64,000 nt of DNA, from assembly GCA_032622095.1 (NCBI GenBank), contig CP136067.1:99128707-99192706 (forward strand), in the 5' to 3' direction. The translations under genes and the position numbers were made by a program. The notes beneath the pieces were generated by a model. The model saw nothing but the letters and a program-made list of their open reading frames with translations. It had not been told where the DNA came from and searched no databases. The DNA is from Siphonodentalium dalli (lineage: Eukaryota; Mollusca; Scaphopoda; Gadilida; Siphonodentaliidae). Positions 37,828-49,072 of the stretch are shown here, one piece after another. Every line of letters starts with the position of its first letter. The first letter of the stretch is position 1.

Positions 37828-38908
37828 TAGTGATGCGGACCGGACCGGACCACCTTGTGCACTGCCAAGGCGGTCCAGTCCCGTCCGGTCCAGGCCACTC
37901 CGGTCCGGTACACATGTATGGACCGGTCCAAAACGGTCCGGTCCACCTATAATAGGCTATATGTTAATGAATTCTGAAGTTTTTACTCTGTATAGTACAA
38001 ACTATAAGGTTACTGAGTTCAGTGCATTGCAATGAGTCCATATATCTTAAAACTTACATTGTTTGCCGGTTGTATGCATCATTGTCTGTCTCTGGTGGGA
38101 TATACTGGGAACGATGCACGATAATAGTATTTCTAGTAATGCGAAAATGCACTAATTAAATGTATTGGACAGATATATAGCTAGGGCCAGAATGTGTTAT
38201 AACCAATCTAACATGGCACTCAACTGATCGTATGCATGATTCGTATCATACTTATTTTCATTAAATTGACATTTAAACGAAATAACTATACTGATGACAA
38301 TTATACAAATGTGTACTAATATGACTACTACATTACTATTGGAGTCTTGGATATTGTGATGGCAGATTGTATAGTCCTGACAATTTACAGTTATATACCT
38401 AAGTACAACTACTATTGAATTAATGTGACTGTCTTGTGTATGTACTATGTAATGTGATTTGCATGTTTCTTCGATAATTATAACTGTGAAAAACAATAGA
38501 ATACTCGATTCATTATCCATCCAAATTGATTAGTTGATGCCATGTTACACTGTTTATGACAAATAGTTCCATACTCATGCAGTTGCATGTTTGTCGCATT
38601 GATAGGATGCTACATAGTGTTGGCCAGTGTTACTCTATATACTAATACATTTTAAGGAAAGTGACATGTACAAAGTACATCTATACATTGTTTTCGTGGC
38701 ATCAAATGTTTTATAGATATTAACCACTTGAATGCGTCAATACATCGTTGCTAATATGCAATAATATTCGCGATAGTTTATTATAACTGAAGTAAAATAG
38801 TGGACCGGACCGGAGAGTACCGGACCGGCGGCAAAAAGCGGTCCGGTCCGGTCCAGTGACACCCGGTCCGGACCGGACCGGTCCAAAGCGGTCCGGTCCG
38901 CATCACTA
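37828..38908. mobile_element. hAT-like non-autonomous element
   Basis: Inverted ends TAGTGATGCGGACCGGACC / GGTCCGGTCCGCATCACTA. The borders are ATATATAG (37820-37827) and CTATATAG (38909-38916), an 8-bp duplication with one mismatch. Both subterminal regions are packed with GGTCCGG/CCGGACC words in both orientations (37838-37945 and 38805-38900), as is common where hAT transposases bind. The ~850-bp interior has no transposase; a 107-codon open frame (38197-38520) has no recognisable domain. Confidence 0.7.
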
Positions 38909-38916
38909 CTATATAG

Positions 38917-39599
38917 GCCTTTATTATCAAAGTCCAATGTACATTATATTAGTGGGGTATAGATTAATAACAAAATTGTTCACTTTATGACTAAAGCATG
39001 AAATTGTGCATGCAGGTACAAATTCACATACTTATTGATTTTAGATTTGGATCCACACTGAAGGGGTTTTCAGAATTTAAAGTGCATTTAGTAATTATAT
39101 AAAATATTAAATGTCACAATTAATCGTACCATGGAATGTGCTATTTGAAAGTATGCCTCTGTGACATATTTTTCAGAATTATATTGTCATCAGACAAGGT
39201 CTGCTGGGTACAGTTACGATCAAAATATTTAACATTGAAACCAATGGAGATATTCACGGTTTGTCCAAATACTCGTTGTGACATCACTTATTGGTAAGCA
39301 TATTTCTATACTCTATTGCGAAAACGGCTCTGATGTGTAACCGGTTGTAACTATAGGAGTGATTTCATAAAGGCAAAAAACAATATAGTTATGCCACCAG
39401 ATACAGTAATAAACAATATTATGGGACAAATGGCTCAGTAATATTGTCCAATATAAAGTATAATGATCAATGCTTACCGAGACTGAAGTTTTATGATACG
39501 GTTATAAAGTTGATGATATTTGTTAACAATTGATAACATTGTTAACCATCTCTATACTAAATATTTGGTGAGTATTATACAGTTATCGCCCGCGATTGA
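38917..39599. other. Unannotated sequence
   Basis: No gene or repeat recognised. Duplicated at 50162-50844. Confidence 0.4.
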
Positions 39600-39709
39600 G
39601 TGAGACACGGGGATTTGTCGCCCGCTCGAGACCTGGAATGCACCCGAGGGCCGCCAGGCCCGAGGGTGACATTCCAGGTCGAGAGCGGCGACAAATCCCC
39701 GTGTCTCAC
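39600..39709. repeat. GC-rich imperfect hairpin, ~48-bp stem
   Basis: 'gtgagacacggggatttgtc' is matched by its complement at the other side, continuing through 'gacctggaatg' to a loop near 'ggccgccaggcc', with a few mismatches. Duplicated at 50845-50954. Confidence 0.85.
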
Positions 39710-40368
39710 GAAAACAAGGGTGACAACTGTTTTGTTCTCTGACAAAGGAGTACACACGAAGCTTCTCAATGGCATGCCTATAAGTACGCGTGTATATTCA
39801 TTAATCCAGCTCAATTTAAAGAGTTAATTTTATGTTGGAATCCTCGCTTTTAGAAAATAAAACGTTCATATTTTGGATCAATTGATGAACCCGTCATTTG
39901 CGGAGCTATTGTCCGGTTAGTTTGCTGGTCACATGGTGAGAATCGGTTCACGGAAGGAGGAGTAAAGCAATTTCGAAGTAGATTAGCCATGCGGCGAAAG
40001 GTTCAGTGTCGTTTTAAATGAACGTAATGACGCAGGTAGACGTGTTAATTTCGAGAACGCTAAAATGTGAAACTTGGTGCCAAAATAAATTGACAACATA
40101 ATGGTATTCCTGTGAAGTCGGAGGAATGTATAACCGAAGACAATTATCGATTGATAAATAGTGAAGAGTGGCTATTTGATATTTAGAGCTTAGTACAGAA
40201 ACGTATTTGTGACGAATGAACATCGTGTGTGCAATTCAAATTAGCAAACACCACAGTGGGGTTTATAAAATGCGTGTTTTCGGAAATTGTTAGAGAGCTG
40301 TGATGTAATCTCTGTGCGTTGAGTTCTTCGTAGTTCTATGTTTACTGGCAACATCTGAGCGGTCCATA
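39710..40368. other. Pre-integration flank of the Polinton-like element
   Basis: No gene recognised. It ends with the 6-bp direct repeat ACTGCC at 40369-40374. The matching stretch in copy 2 is 50955-51613. Confidence 0.45.
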
Positions 40369-40439
40369 ACTGCCAGAAGAATAGGAGGCTCGTTGGATCC
40401 ACTTCTAAAAATAGAATCTTTGGGTCTAAAATTGGTTGT

Positions 40440-40640
40440 ACTAAAATATTCCCAAAACTTCCAAAATATCAAAACCCAAAAAAAAAATTCAAAACTTCCA
40501 AAAATTATTTTTTCCAAAAAATTTCAAAATCCCAAAACTTCCACAAAATTTCAAAATCCCCAAATTTCAAAAAAAGAAAAAATTTCAAAAACCCCCAAAA
40601 TTATTTCTCTAAAAAAAAAGTTTAAATAAAAAATTTATAA
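40440..40640. repeat. A-rich subterminal tandem repeat of the Polinton-like arm
   Basis: Repeats of 'caaaacttccaaaa' and 'atttcaaaatccc' type words, about 65 bases inside the terminus. Equivalent blocks are 51685-51880 and, inverted, 60055-60250. Small length differences exist between copies. Confidence 0.75.
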
Positions 40641-40801
40641 CGAGTTTTCGGTTTCTGATAATCTCGATATTAAAATGTCGAATGTTAAATTATTTGCGTG
40701 TAATATCTTTCGTTATTTTTTTTTGTTCAACCAATGTTTCAATGTATTTATTAATCGATGTTTAGAAATAGCTTTATTGGACATTGTGACCATCGGTATG
40801 A

Positions 40802-41062
40802 ATGCATACATTCCAGTGTTTATCGGACGCAGTTCATACATATATAATTGTCATACCTGAAAATAGACACCATTACTCTTACATAAATAATAAAGAGCGT
40901 TTATTCTTTACACTCTCTATCCCAGATGAAGTTATTGAGTATATGACAGACATGTATTACCGTGAATTATTGGAAGTATTGAGATGTACTATCTTGAATC
41001 ACGAGCGGACAACCCCCCAGAATGAATTGTCATATTCGATGGAACATATTATGTACACGTAA
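40802..41062 (+). other. 86-codon open frame conserved in all four arms, uncertain gene
   Basis: An 86-residue frame with composition ...IPDEVIEYMTDMYYRELLE..., repeated at 52046-52306 (+), 44913-45173 (-) and 59626-59886 (-). The only protein change seen is Thr to Ala in both right arms. Conservation is uninformative because all copies are young duplicates. No domain is recognised. An AACGCTCTTTA word lies inside it on the other strand (40889-40902). It could be a small element gene or chance. Confidence 0.2.
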
Positions 41063-41682
41063 TCACACACGACATTGTGGGTAACAATGTGTCTTTCACA
41101 CCTTGCTTTACCAAATGAATTCTATTATATTCCCGTTCACAAGTATATGCCATTCAGAAAACATATCGATTTAATGTCTGAGCAGAATTAGTTGTTTAAC
41201 GGGTTAGTATCAATTAAGGTTGATAAACTGTGTCATTGTTAGCATTAACACGATAATTAGTTATCCAAAACATGCATACATAATACGTCCAGGTCACTCA
41301 ATGATAGAAATTGCATCGGTGTCATTGTTATAACAACATTACGTAATAACCACTTATCATTCCATTCACACTTACGTTCATTTTGTATACCAAAAACTCC
41401 AGTTAGCACCGATGAGGTAACATTATATCACTGCTATTGTATCAGTTGATAGGTTCAGACAAGTTCGATGTTTAGAAATAGATAATAACAATTGTTAAAT
41501 GTGCAGATAACTGTATGTAGGCCTACCAGTGGATGAATAGTCTGCCGGAGAAGTACTGTGTAGACAGGTCTTGTCGGCAAGAGAGTCAGACGAGAAGTGA
41601 AGGCTCGGCTATTAAAACATAGTAATGCGATAGCGAACATCAAACGAGTCTGCGCACGCATATCTGTCAAAGGATACAATGG

Positions 41683-41768
41683 CAGTCATTGGTCAATTTA
41701 TCCCCGGTGTCAGCTCAGTACAATAACAGTCATTGGTCAATTTATCCCCGGTGTCAGCTCAGTACACA
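41683..41768. repeat. 44-bp direct duplication inside the element arm
   Basis: 'cagtcattggtcaatttatc' starts at 41683 and again at 41727. Also present at the corresponding places in the other arms. Confidence 0.85.
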
Positions 41769-41802
41769 ATCGGCACGAAGCCGGAGGTCATAATTACTCT
41801 TA

Positions 41803-42362
41803 CGAATGAAGAGCGTTGAACATATACGAAATTATTACACGAATGAACTGAAATTTATATTTCACATCTTACCAACAACAGATACAGACATAGTCATAGT
41901 GTTATACTATCTTACATGTACCCATGCTATGACATCATTCGAAGGGGCAATACACTCAAGGAGTTAAAGTGACACGAAACAAGGGACGTGATGTAATATT
42001 GGTGTTTGAATCTTAAAGGAACACAAGACACTCTAAAGGGACACTCATTATGAATGAATGTTAACAATACAAGCGCACGAATGAAGAGCGTTGAACATAT
42101 ACGAAATTACTACACGAATGAACTGAAATTTATATTTCACATCTTACCAACAACAGATACAGACATAGGCATAGTGTTATACTATCTTACATGTACCCAT
42201 GCTATGACATACTCAAAGGGGGATAATGCACGCACGGTGTGGAATGTTAAAATGACACGAAACAAGGGACGTGATGCAATATTGGTGTTTGAATATTAAA
42301 AGGAACACAAGACACTCTAAAGGGACACTCATTATGAATGAATGTTAACAATACAAGCGCAG
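41803..42362. repeat. 275-bp direct repeat, two copies, in the element arm
   Basis: The unit starting 'cgaatgaagagcgttgaaca' occurs at 41803 and 42078, each ending with 'gaatgttaacaatacaagcg'. The second carries an 81-codon open frame (42054-42299) that is disrupted in the first. Also present in arms 53047-53606 and, inverted, about 58320-58885. Confidence 0.8.
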
Positions 42363-42533
42363 TGGTTGAAAGTTAAAATGACAGATCAATATTTAAGGGT
42401 CAAATTTTCGGGCACTTAATGCACCTTTTATCATTACGTATCGTTTCTCACTCTACAATTCCCAATAATCCACACACTCTCTCCCCCCAGCTTATAGATA
42501 TATAACGAAAACGAGAATATCATGTTGATGAAG

Positions 42534-42539
42534 TTTATT
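42534..42539 (-). promoter_or_regulatory. Polyadenylation signal of ATPase copy A
   Basis: AATAAA on the minus strand, 5 bases beyond the stop codon. The equivalents are 53778-53783 (copy B) and 58149-58154 (copy C). Such a short 3' end is typical of compact virus-like genes. Confidence 0.7.
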
Positions 42540-42544
42540 GAAAT

Positions 42545-44335
42545 TTAATCGTCCGAATTGTCATCACTTTCGTCAGAAGTGTCATATGTTACGTCCATGA
42601 ATTTTTCTAGCATCGGTTTGTACTTTAATATTAACATTTTCACTGCATCACATTCTCCATAACCATTATTCAAATATTTGTCGACTTTATCCATGACTCT
42701 GTTGTGCAGAGTCCCATTGCGCAGCTGCAGATACGATACTATTGTCCAAGCATAATCATTCATAAAGTGTATCATATCTTTACTTTTAAGGTCCTTGTCA
42801 GCTTGTTCTTTTGCTTCTGCGTCTTTCGAGCCATTTTCCTTATACGTGTCCACTTTATCACTCCATTCCTCACGTGTTTTATCTCTACTTTCATCACACA
42901 AACTTTTGAAGTATTCATCTTCATTCAATTTAATTTCCTTATTCTGACTATCATCCGGGTCCTCAGTTAATTTTCGTTTTAACTTATTTTCTTGACACCA
43001 GTTTTTTACGTGTCTCTGAACATCATAATGATCTGCGAACAAAAGCCCACAGTCATTACAAGGGTACGACATGTCTTCTCGAATGTCTATGTTTTGACGG
43101 CTCTTCTTATTAATTTCATCGAGCTCACCCGGTGGCCGTATGTCGTTAGTATAGTCATTATGTTGACCCTGGGGCACAATATAATTATATGTTATGCCCT
43201 TCTGTTGACCAGGGAGTTCTCTGTCATCATATTTCATCGCATTCTGTTGACCCTGGGTCTCAGTGTCTTTTGTATGTTTTTTCATCCCATTCTGTTCATC
43301 TGGGTGTTCTCTGTCTTTTTGGAGATTGTATTTCATGCCATTCCATTCACCCCTATGTTGGTTCGTGTCCTCTTTTAGTACATTCTGTCGCAGACGTAAT
43401 GTGTCCGGGGTTGCGGCTTTTAAATCCACCAGTAGGTAACCGTACGGTTCACTCGTCGCTTCCGAAAACTCTCGAACCATACGCTGAGGACATTCAGGAT
43501 ACATCTGTCTTGATAATGTTGAAATTAATCCCTTGTCGATTGGGTTATTGAACAATACCAAATATTGACAATTTCGTCGTTGCGTTGGATCTTTGTTGTA
43601 GTAGAAATTCTGGTTCAAACTTATCAAAGATAAGTTCAAATGGTGACTTCCTTCGGAATGCAAATCATTAACTCTCTGGTCTTTTGATGAAGTTTGCATC
43701 AAGTCATCGAGTATAACTAGATTTTTATACCGGGGGTTGATAAGAGAATCCAAGTTTGCTGGTATTCCTCGTATAAAGTTGACCTGAGGGGTGACGGTAT
43801 ACTTTAATTCGTCATATAGGGGCTGCCAATATTTATAAAACCATATTATTCTGTCAGGTGCGGGTGATATTTTTGAGGCAGACTTTTGTAGTAAGGTTTT
43901 CACGAAGTATGTCTTACCACAAGATGTCGGTCCACTTACACGTGGCGTGAATGGATGCTTGAAAATAAAATCTTCATGGACATTGGCCATTGGATCATCA
44001 AAGTAGGATGTTATGTCGCTTGGTGGCTGTTGTTGTGGTTGTTGTTGTTGTTGTTGTTGGTGGTGTTGTTGTTGTTGTTGTTGTTGTTGTTGGTGTTGTT
44101 GTTGTTGTTGTTGTTGTGGCTGATGATAATGTTGTTGTTGTTGTTGTTGTTGTGGCTGATGTGGCTGATGATACTGTTGTTGTTGTTGTTGTTGTTGGTG
44201 TTGGTGTTGCGGCTGATGATACTGTTGTTGTTGTTGTTGTTGTTGTTCTGAAGGTGTGTGTTTAACTTTGATATGACGCTTCAAACTATCTTGCCAAGCA
44301 TAGGCACTTAAGCACTCTTCACATTGATACTTCAT
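42545..44335 (-). CDS. Polinton/Maverick-type packaging ATPase with zinc fingers, copy A
   Basis: 596 residues. Order: C2H2 finger (C5, C8, H21, H26); Gln/His-rich tract (31-103); P-loop ATPase domain (about 118-320) with Walker A GPTSCGKT (135-142), Walker B LVILDD (206-211) and a Q-containing sensor (SLNQN, 239-243); a repeated linker with NGMK/NAMK motifs (331-395); a second finger, CCHC type (C426, C429, H442, C447); a charged segment; an acidic C-terminus. Walker B ending DD, the SHHLNLS stretch and the ATSEPYGYLLVDLK stretch match the A32-like/FtsK-HerA ATPases of Polintons and related viruses, which pump DNA into capsids. The start is the ATG 18 bases past the likely initiator. Compared with B and C it differs at residues 10-11 (SA versus RV), at 111 (Y versus C) and at 132 (R versus C). 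No capsid, polymerase or integrase neighbour is present. Confidence 0.85.
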   Translation of the reverse strand: MKYQCEECLSAYAWQDSLKRHIKVKHTPSEQQQQQQQQYHQPQHQHQQQQQQQQYHQPHQPQQQQQQQHYHQPQQQQQQQHQQQQQQQQQHHQQQQQQQPQQQPPSDITSYFDDPMANVHEDFIFKHPFTPRVSGPTSCGKTYFVKTLLQKSASKISPAPDRIIWFYKYWQPLYDELKYTVTPQVNFIRGIPANLDSLINPRYKNLVILDDLMQTSSKDQRVNDLHSEGSHHLNLSLISLNQNFYYNKDPTQRRNCQYLVLFNNPIDKGLISTLSRQMYPECPQRMVREFSEATSEPYGYLLVDLKAATPDTLRLRQNVLKEDTNQHRGEWNGMKYNLQKDREHPDEQNGMKKHTKDTETQGQQNAMKYDDRELPGQQKGITYNYIVPQGQHNDYTNDIRPPGELDEINKKSRQNIDIREDMSYPCNDCGLLFADHYDVQRHVKNWCQENKLKRKLTEDPDDSQNKEIKLNEDEYFKSLCDESRDKTREEWSDKVDTYKENGSKDAEAKEQADKDLKSKDMIHFMNDYAWTIVSYLQLRNGTLHNRVMDKVDKYLNNGYGECDAVKMLILKYKPMLEKFMDVTYDTSDESDDNSDD

Positions 44336-44378
44336 TTTCCTATATAATCAGTGAAATCGAGCGTTCTTCTATGCACCT

Positions 44379-44389
44379 ATATTTATATA
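44379..44389 (-). promoter_or_regulatory. TATA box of ATPase copy A
   Basis: On the minus strand TATATAAATA lies about 45 bases before the ATG, with an initiator-like TCACT about 33 bases downstream of the TATA box. The equivalents are 55620-55630 (copy B) and 56299-56310 (copy C). Confidence 0.65.
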
Positions 44390-44597
44390 GAACAGAAACA
44401 AGGGAAACGTGGTGGACTAGTTAACTAGTGCAGGCTGTCGTTCACAACGTCTCTTAGTGTTGTTTGTACTGGATACAAATTTATCACATTAGCTACAATA
44501 CAACCTACCTATCCAAATGTCAATGCAATTATGAGTGATTTCAATATGAACACTCTATTATATAGATATGTGTAACCTGGTGACTGACATGATGATA

Positions 44598-44849
44598 CAG
44601 TTATGCACTAAATAATGGACTGCTTAACCACAGCAGAATTATAGGTAACTTTTCAGGAGTTAGTCGGAAATATGGCTTGTTGCCATTCATCGGAAAGCTC
44701 TCGACCCCGACGGCGGCGGCGGCACCACCGCCGCAGGCGCCGTCGAGAGCTTTCCGATGAATGGCAACAAGCCATATTTCCGACTAACTCCTGAAAAGTT
44801 ACCTATAATTCTGCTGTGGTTAAGCAGTCCATTATTTAGTGCATAACTG
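44598..44849. mobile_element. Palindromic Tc1/mariner-like MITE at the apex, copy 1
   Basis: Begins CAGTTATGCACTAAATAATG and ends with its complement. TA borders both ends. It is a 252-bp palindrome apart from a GC-rich centre (cccgacggcggcgg...). A shortened relative, with independent flanks, is at 63123-63273, which shows this is a mobile sequence and not merely part of the arm. Confidence 0.75.
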
Positions 44850-45228
44850 TATCATCATGTCAGTCACCAGGTTACACATATCTATATAATAGAGTGTTCA
44901 TATCGTGTGTGATTACGTGTACATAATATGTTCCATCGAATATGACAATTCATTCTGGGGGGTTGTCCGCTCGTGATTCAAGATAGCACATCTCAATACT
45001 TCCAATAATTCACGGTAATACATGTCTGTCATATACTCAATAACTTCATCTGGGATAGAGAGTGTAAAGAATAAACGCTCTTTATTATTTATGTAAGAGT
45101 AATGGTGTCTATTTTCAGGTATGACAATTATATATGTATGAACTGCGTCCGATAAACACTGGAATGTATGCATTCATACCGATGGTCACAATGTCCAATA
45201 AAGCTATTTCTAAACATCGATTAATAAA

Positions 45229-47496
45229 TCGATTCGATATAGCGCGAATAATAAATTGCCAGTCATATAATTTGCACGGTTAGAATCTGTGTGGCTTCAT
45301 CTTTCCAACGATATATAATATGTATGTATCCGTTTTAGTTATCTGCCTCAATTATTAGGTACAAGTGGTACGGGGATCTTTTATCAGGATAAAATCACTG
45401 CGTAACATCTATGACGTCGTCAGAGGTCATAAAGTTAGATTACGTTAACTCTCACCCTGCCGATGCATTTGACTGTGTCGCGTTAACTCATCACCGGCCG
45501 AGGTATCCGCAAATGACATTGGGCTATATATCTCGGAAACGGGTGTAGCTATCGACTTGAAATTTGGTATGTGAATGTATCTTGCCCCGGATACGAATTT
45601 TATCGGGTCGCCGAGCACGTGCGACGCCAGCTTCGCGCATGCGCAGACGAGATCTCGTAAACGGGTTGAGATATTGACTTTAAATTTGGTATGTGAATGT
45701 ATCTTGCCCCGGATACGAATTTTATCGGGTCGCCGAGCACGTGCGACACCAGCTTCGCGCATGCGCAGAACAGATCTAGGAAACGGGTGGAGCAATCGAC
45801 TTGAAATTTGGTTTTTTAATAGCCCGGACGAAGTCGGGTCACCTTCTAGTCTATTATATATTTTGAAAGATCTGTGTATGTGTTTGTTTGTGTGTTTGAA
45901 ATCGATGGACTCCAAAACGACTAAGCCAATTTCGATGAAATTTGGTATTTGGATGTGTTTTCGGCCGGAGACGAACATAGGCATATTTATTTGTCCGTGC
46001 GAGGTCAACGTTTCACGTGCGGAGGTCAAATCTATTTTTACGCCGTTTTTGCGCTAATATATTTCAGTTCGGTGCTCACAAATCGATTCGATATAGCGCG
46101 AATAATAAATTGCCAGTCATATAATTTGCACGGTTAGAATCTGTGTGGCTTCATCTTTCCAACGATATATAATATGTATGTATCCGTTTTAGTTATCTGC
46201 CTCAATTATTAGGTACAAGTGGTACGGGGATCTTTTATCAGGATAAAATCACTGCGTAACTTCTATGACGTCGTCAGATGTCATAAAGTTAGATTACGTT
46301 AACTCTCACCCTGCCGATGCATTTGACTGTGTCGCGTTAACTCATCACCGGCCGAGGTATCCGCAAATGACATTGGGCTATATATCTCGTAAACGGGTGT
46401 AGCTATCGACTTGAAATTTGGTATGTGAATGTATCTTGCCCCGGATACGAATTTTATCGGGTCGCCGAGCACGTGCGACACCAGCTTCGCGCATGCGCAG
46501 ACCAGATCTAGGAAACGGGTGGAGCAATCGACTTGAAATTTGGTTTTTTAATAGCCCGGACGAAGTCGGGTCACCTTCTAGTCTATTATATATTTTGAAA
46601 GATCTGTGTGTGTGTTTGTTTGTGTGTGTGTTTGAAATCGATGGACTCGAAAACGACTAAGCCAATTTCGATGAAATTTGGTATTTTAGGGTATTTTCGG
46701 CCGGAGACGAACATAGGCATATTTATTTGTCCGTGCGAGGTCAACTTTTCACGTGCGGAGGTCAAATCTATTTTTACGCCGTTTTGCGCTAATATATTTC
46801 AGTTCGGTGCTCACAAATCGATTCGATATAGCGCGAATAATAAATTGCCAGTCATATAATTTGCACGGTTAGAATCTGTGTGGCTTCATCTTTCCAACGA
46901 TATATAATATGTATGTATCCGTTTTAGTTATCTGCCTCAATTAATAGGGAGAAGTGGTACGATCTTTTATCAGGATAAAATCAATGCGTAACTTCTATGA
47001 CGTCGTTAGAGGTCATACAGTTAGATCACGTTAACTCTCACCCGGCCGATGCATTTGACTGTTTCAGACGTCTTGGCGATATCTCGGGCACCGATGGTAA
47101 TTTAGCTTTACGTTGAAACTTGATAATTAATGAGTGTGTGTATATGAGGCGCGTTTATATACTTCAGTGGAAATCAAATCTGGCGGATTTTTACGGACGA
47201 AATTAATTTGATGCATAGGGTATCTCGGTATCCGCTGGGCCGATTTCCCGGTATCCGCTGGGCCGATTTCCACCATTTTTGGGGTGTTGGTGTTTGACCC
47301 CACCTGACCTTGACCTTCAAAATGGTCAATTCAAGGTCAAATCGGGTAAAACCGGATGGATTTCGACGGGTACTTTTGTCGGGTACTTTTGTTCGGGCAG
47401 TGTTTTGGACGGGTCAAATCGTGACCCCACTTGACCTTGGCCTTCAAAATAGACAATTCAAGGTCAAACCCCGGACGAAGTCGGGTCACCTTCTAG
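45229..47496 (+). mobile_element. Helitron-like array, second block
   Basis: Holds a truncated unit (45229-45849), a 732-bp hybrid unit (45850-46581) and the divergent last unit (46582-47496). The hybrid resembles the 900-type unit at its 5' side and the 748-type unit at its 3' side, with the switch between about 46280 and 46440. That matches the left limit of the large duplication. Confidence 0.75.
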
Positions 47497-48487
47497 TATC
47501 ATATATACGGGCGTTAGCCAGAGTAGAGATTCATGGCATGTTCTAATTTCCATTATACTTCTAGTTGGGTTGGATACATTATGACAATCTGAACAGTTAT
47601 GTGAACTTTATTAAACTCACTTGGCCGTTTCCGCTCCACAATATATCTAAATAATATTTGCTATTGAATTTTTCCCGGTATTGAAATTCGTCGATAAATA
47701 CTTTAGTTACCTTTCTACGGTCATTATATGTCCCGCAAGAGAATTGAAGTAATAAAAATTACAAATTTGAACACGATATTTCGGAAATTGGGACCCAAAC
47801 AAAAAACAGCCGTACGCACGGCACGGAGTGTTCAGAGAAAAGCGTCCAGTACAGTCTATTCCTGATATGGTATACCATATATATAGAAGCAAAGAGCGTT
47901 TGCATTACATAATTTTTTTTTTTTTATATTACATTACATAACTGAGTCAAATAAAATTTATTATTTTATTCGTGTGATTATATTAGTTTCTGTTAAATTC
48001 AAGCCATGCCCTTCCAGAATTCCAGAAAACAAAATGAGAAATTCACACACAAAATGCGATATTATTACCTGAAATTGGCGTTTGAAATTCCTGACAGTGA
48101 AAGGCCTTAATTGTATGTCCAAAATCAATTTCTTTCAAGGTGAGCATAATTATAATCATTGAACTTATATACCTGTCTCATATTTCAGACTTTCTGTTCA
48201 TCTGTTATTCTACTCAATTTATAACTTATGTTGAATAAAGAACTGAATTGAATTGAATTGAAACATGCCAGTACGGACCCGCCCCGCCGAAAAACTGGCA
48301 ACGCCAATGACAGTCTATATGCACCACAGGTGGTGGGATTCACCCCAATTACCGAATTTATGGGACCATATTTTTCTCGAGGCCGATCTTCCGATATAAT
48401 ATGATAATCCAGCTGCGGCCGATATCTAACAGGAACAAAAATAAAATGATTATGACTTTAACGATGTTACCCACACCCAATTTCGGC

Positions 48488-48975
48488 AATTTCTAATAAG
48501 CGATATCACTGAGTCGCTACCATATTGGATCCAGGCAGCCCTCATTCCGCGGTTTAAGTGCTACATATCTGGATTTCATGAATATTTAAAACTCCATATA
48601 TATGGAATGCTACTCCAGAACTTTGACCTGTAGCGCTGATATGAATGCGTGGAACGGGGATGGGTGGATCCAATATGGTTTAGCGACTCAGTGGTCTCGT
48701 TTATTAAACTACATCATTTCTAATACGCCATGTCACTAACTCGCGGCCATATTCGATCCACCAGGTTCGATTCTGTGGTTTTACTTAGTTTTCCATATAT
48801 GGAAGTCATGAATAATTCAAAAGCTCCATATTTGGAAATGCTATACTCCAAAACTTTGACATGTAGCACTAAAACCACGGAACCGGGGCTGGATGAATCT
48901 TTGAAACCACGGAACCGGACCTGGTGGATCCAATATGGCCGCGAGTTAGTGACAGTGCGTATTGAACGTGAATAG
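48488..48975. mobile_element. MITE pair, duplicate of 37243-37730
   Basis: Same two MITEs at the duplication offset, with isolated substitutions (for example 'gccctcatt' for 'gccttcatt'). Confidence 0.65.
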
Positions 48976-49072
48976 TGTGCCCTTATCGGGAGGAACTTAT
49001 GTTTGAAGGTGACATGCTTGGATGTATAGGCTTAATTTAATCGACATTCAATATAATACATGCTATATATAG

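Larger units (their letters stand above)
35040..45228. repeat. Large tandem duplication, copy 1
   Basis: From about 35.04-35.20 kb the sequence matches copy 2 at a constant offset of 11,245 bases, dropping to 11,241 past the poly-Q tracts, with only scattered substitutions. Copy 1 ends at 45228, where the right arm of the palindrome is fused within a Helitron unit through the shared tetramer AAAT. Relative to copy 2 it lacks 3,472 bases (56145-59616). Left identity fades inside the satellite, so that breakpoint cannot be placed exactly. Confidence 0.85.
40375..45228. mobile_element. Polinton-like palindromic element, copy 1, broken
   Basis: The left arm is complete: ACTGCC target repeat (40369-40374), AG terminus at 40375, ATPase gene, then the apex MITE (44598-44849). 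The right arm keeps only about 54 bases past the MITE, to 44903. It then jumps to sequence equivalent to 59617-59941 of copy 2 and stops at 45228 against Helitron satellite. The right-arm ATPase gene, the right terminus and the right target repeat are therefore missing. Right-arm-specific bases in the remaining piece (RCA rather than RCT in the 86-codon frame) show it derives from a right arm. Confidence 0.8.

Noticed and set aside
38197-38520. 107-codon frame inside the hAT-like element as a transposase remnant
   Set aside because: No hAT dimerisation or catalytic motif is visible, and it is identical in both copies only because of the recent duplication.
42992-43551. 120-128-codon frames antisense to the ATPase linker
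   Set aside because: They are shadows of the ATPase coding strand, preserved equally in all copies.
43955-44265. Leu- or Val-rich 'membrane protein' frames opposite the ATPase genes (also 55199-55506 and 56423-56733)
   Set aside because: They are the antisense reading of the CAA repeats that code for glutamine.
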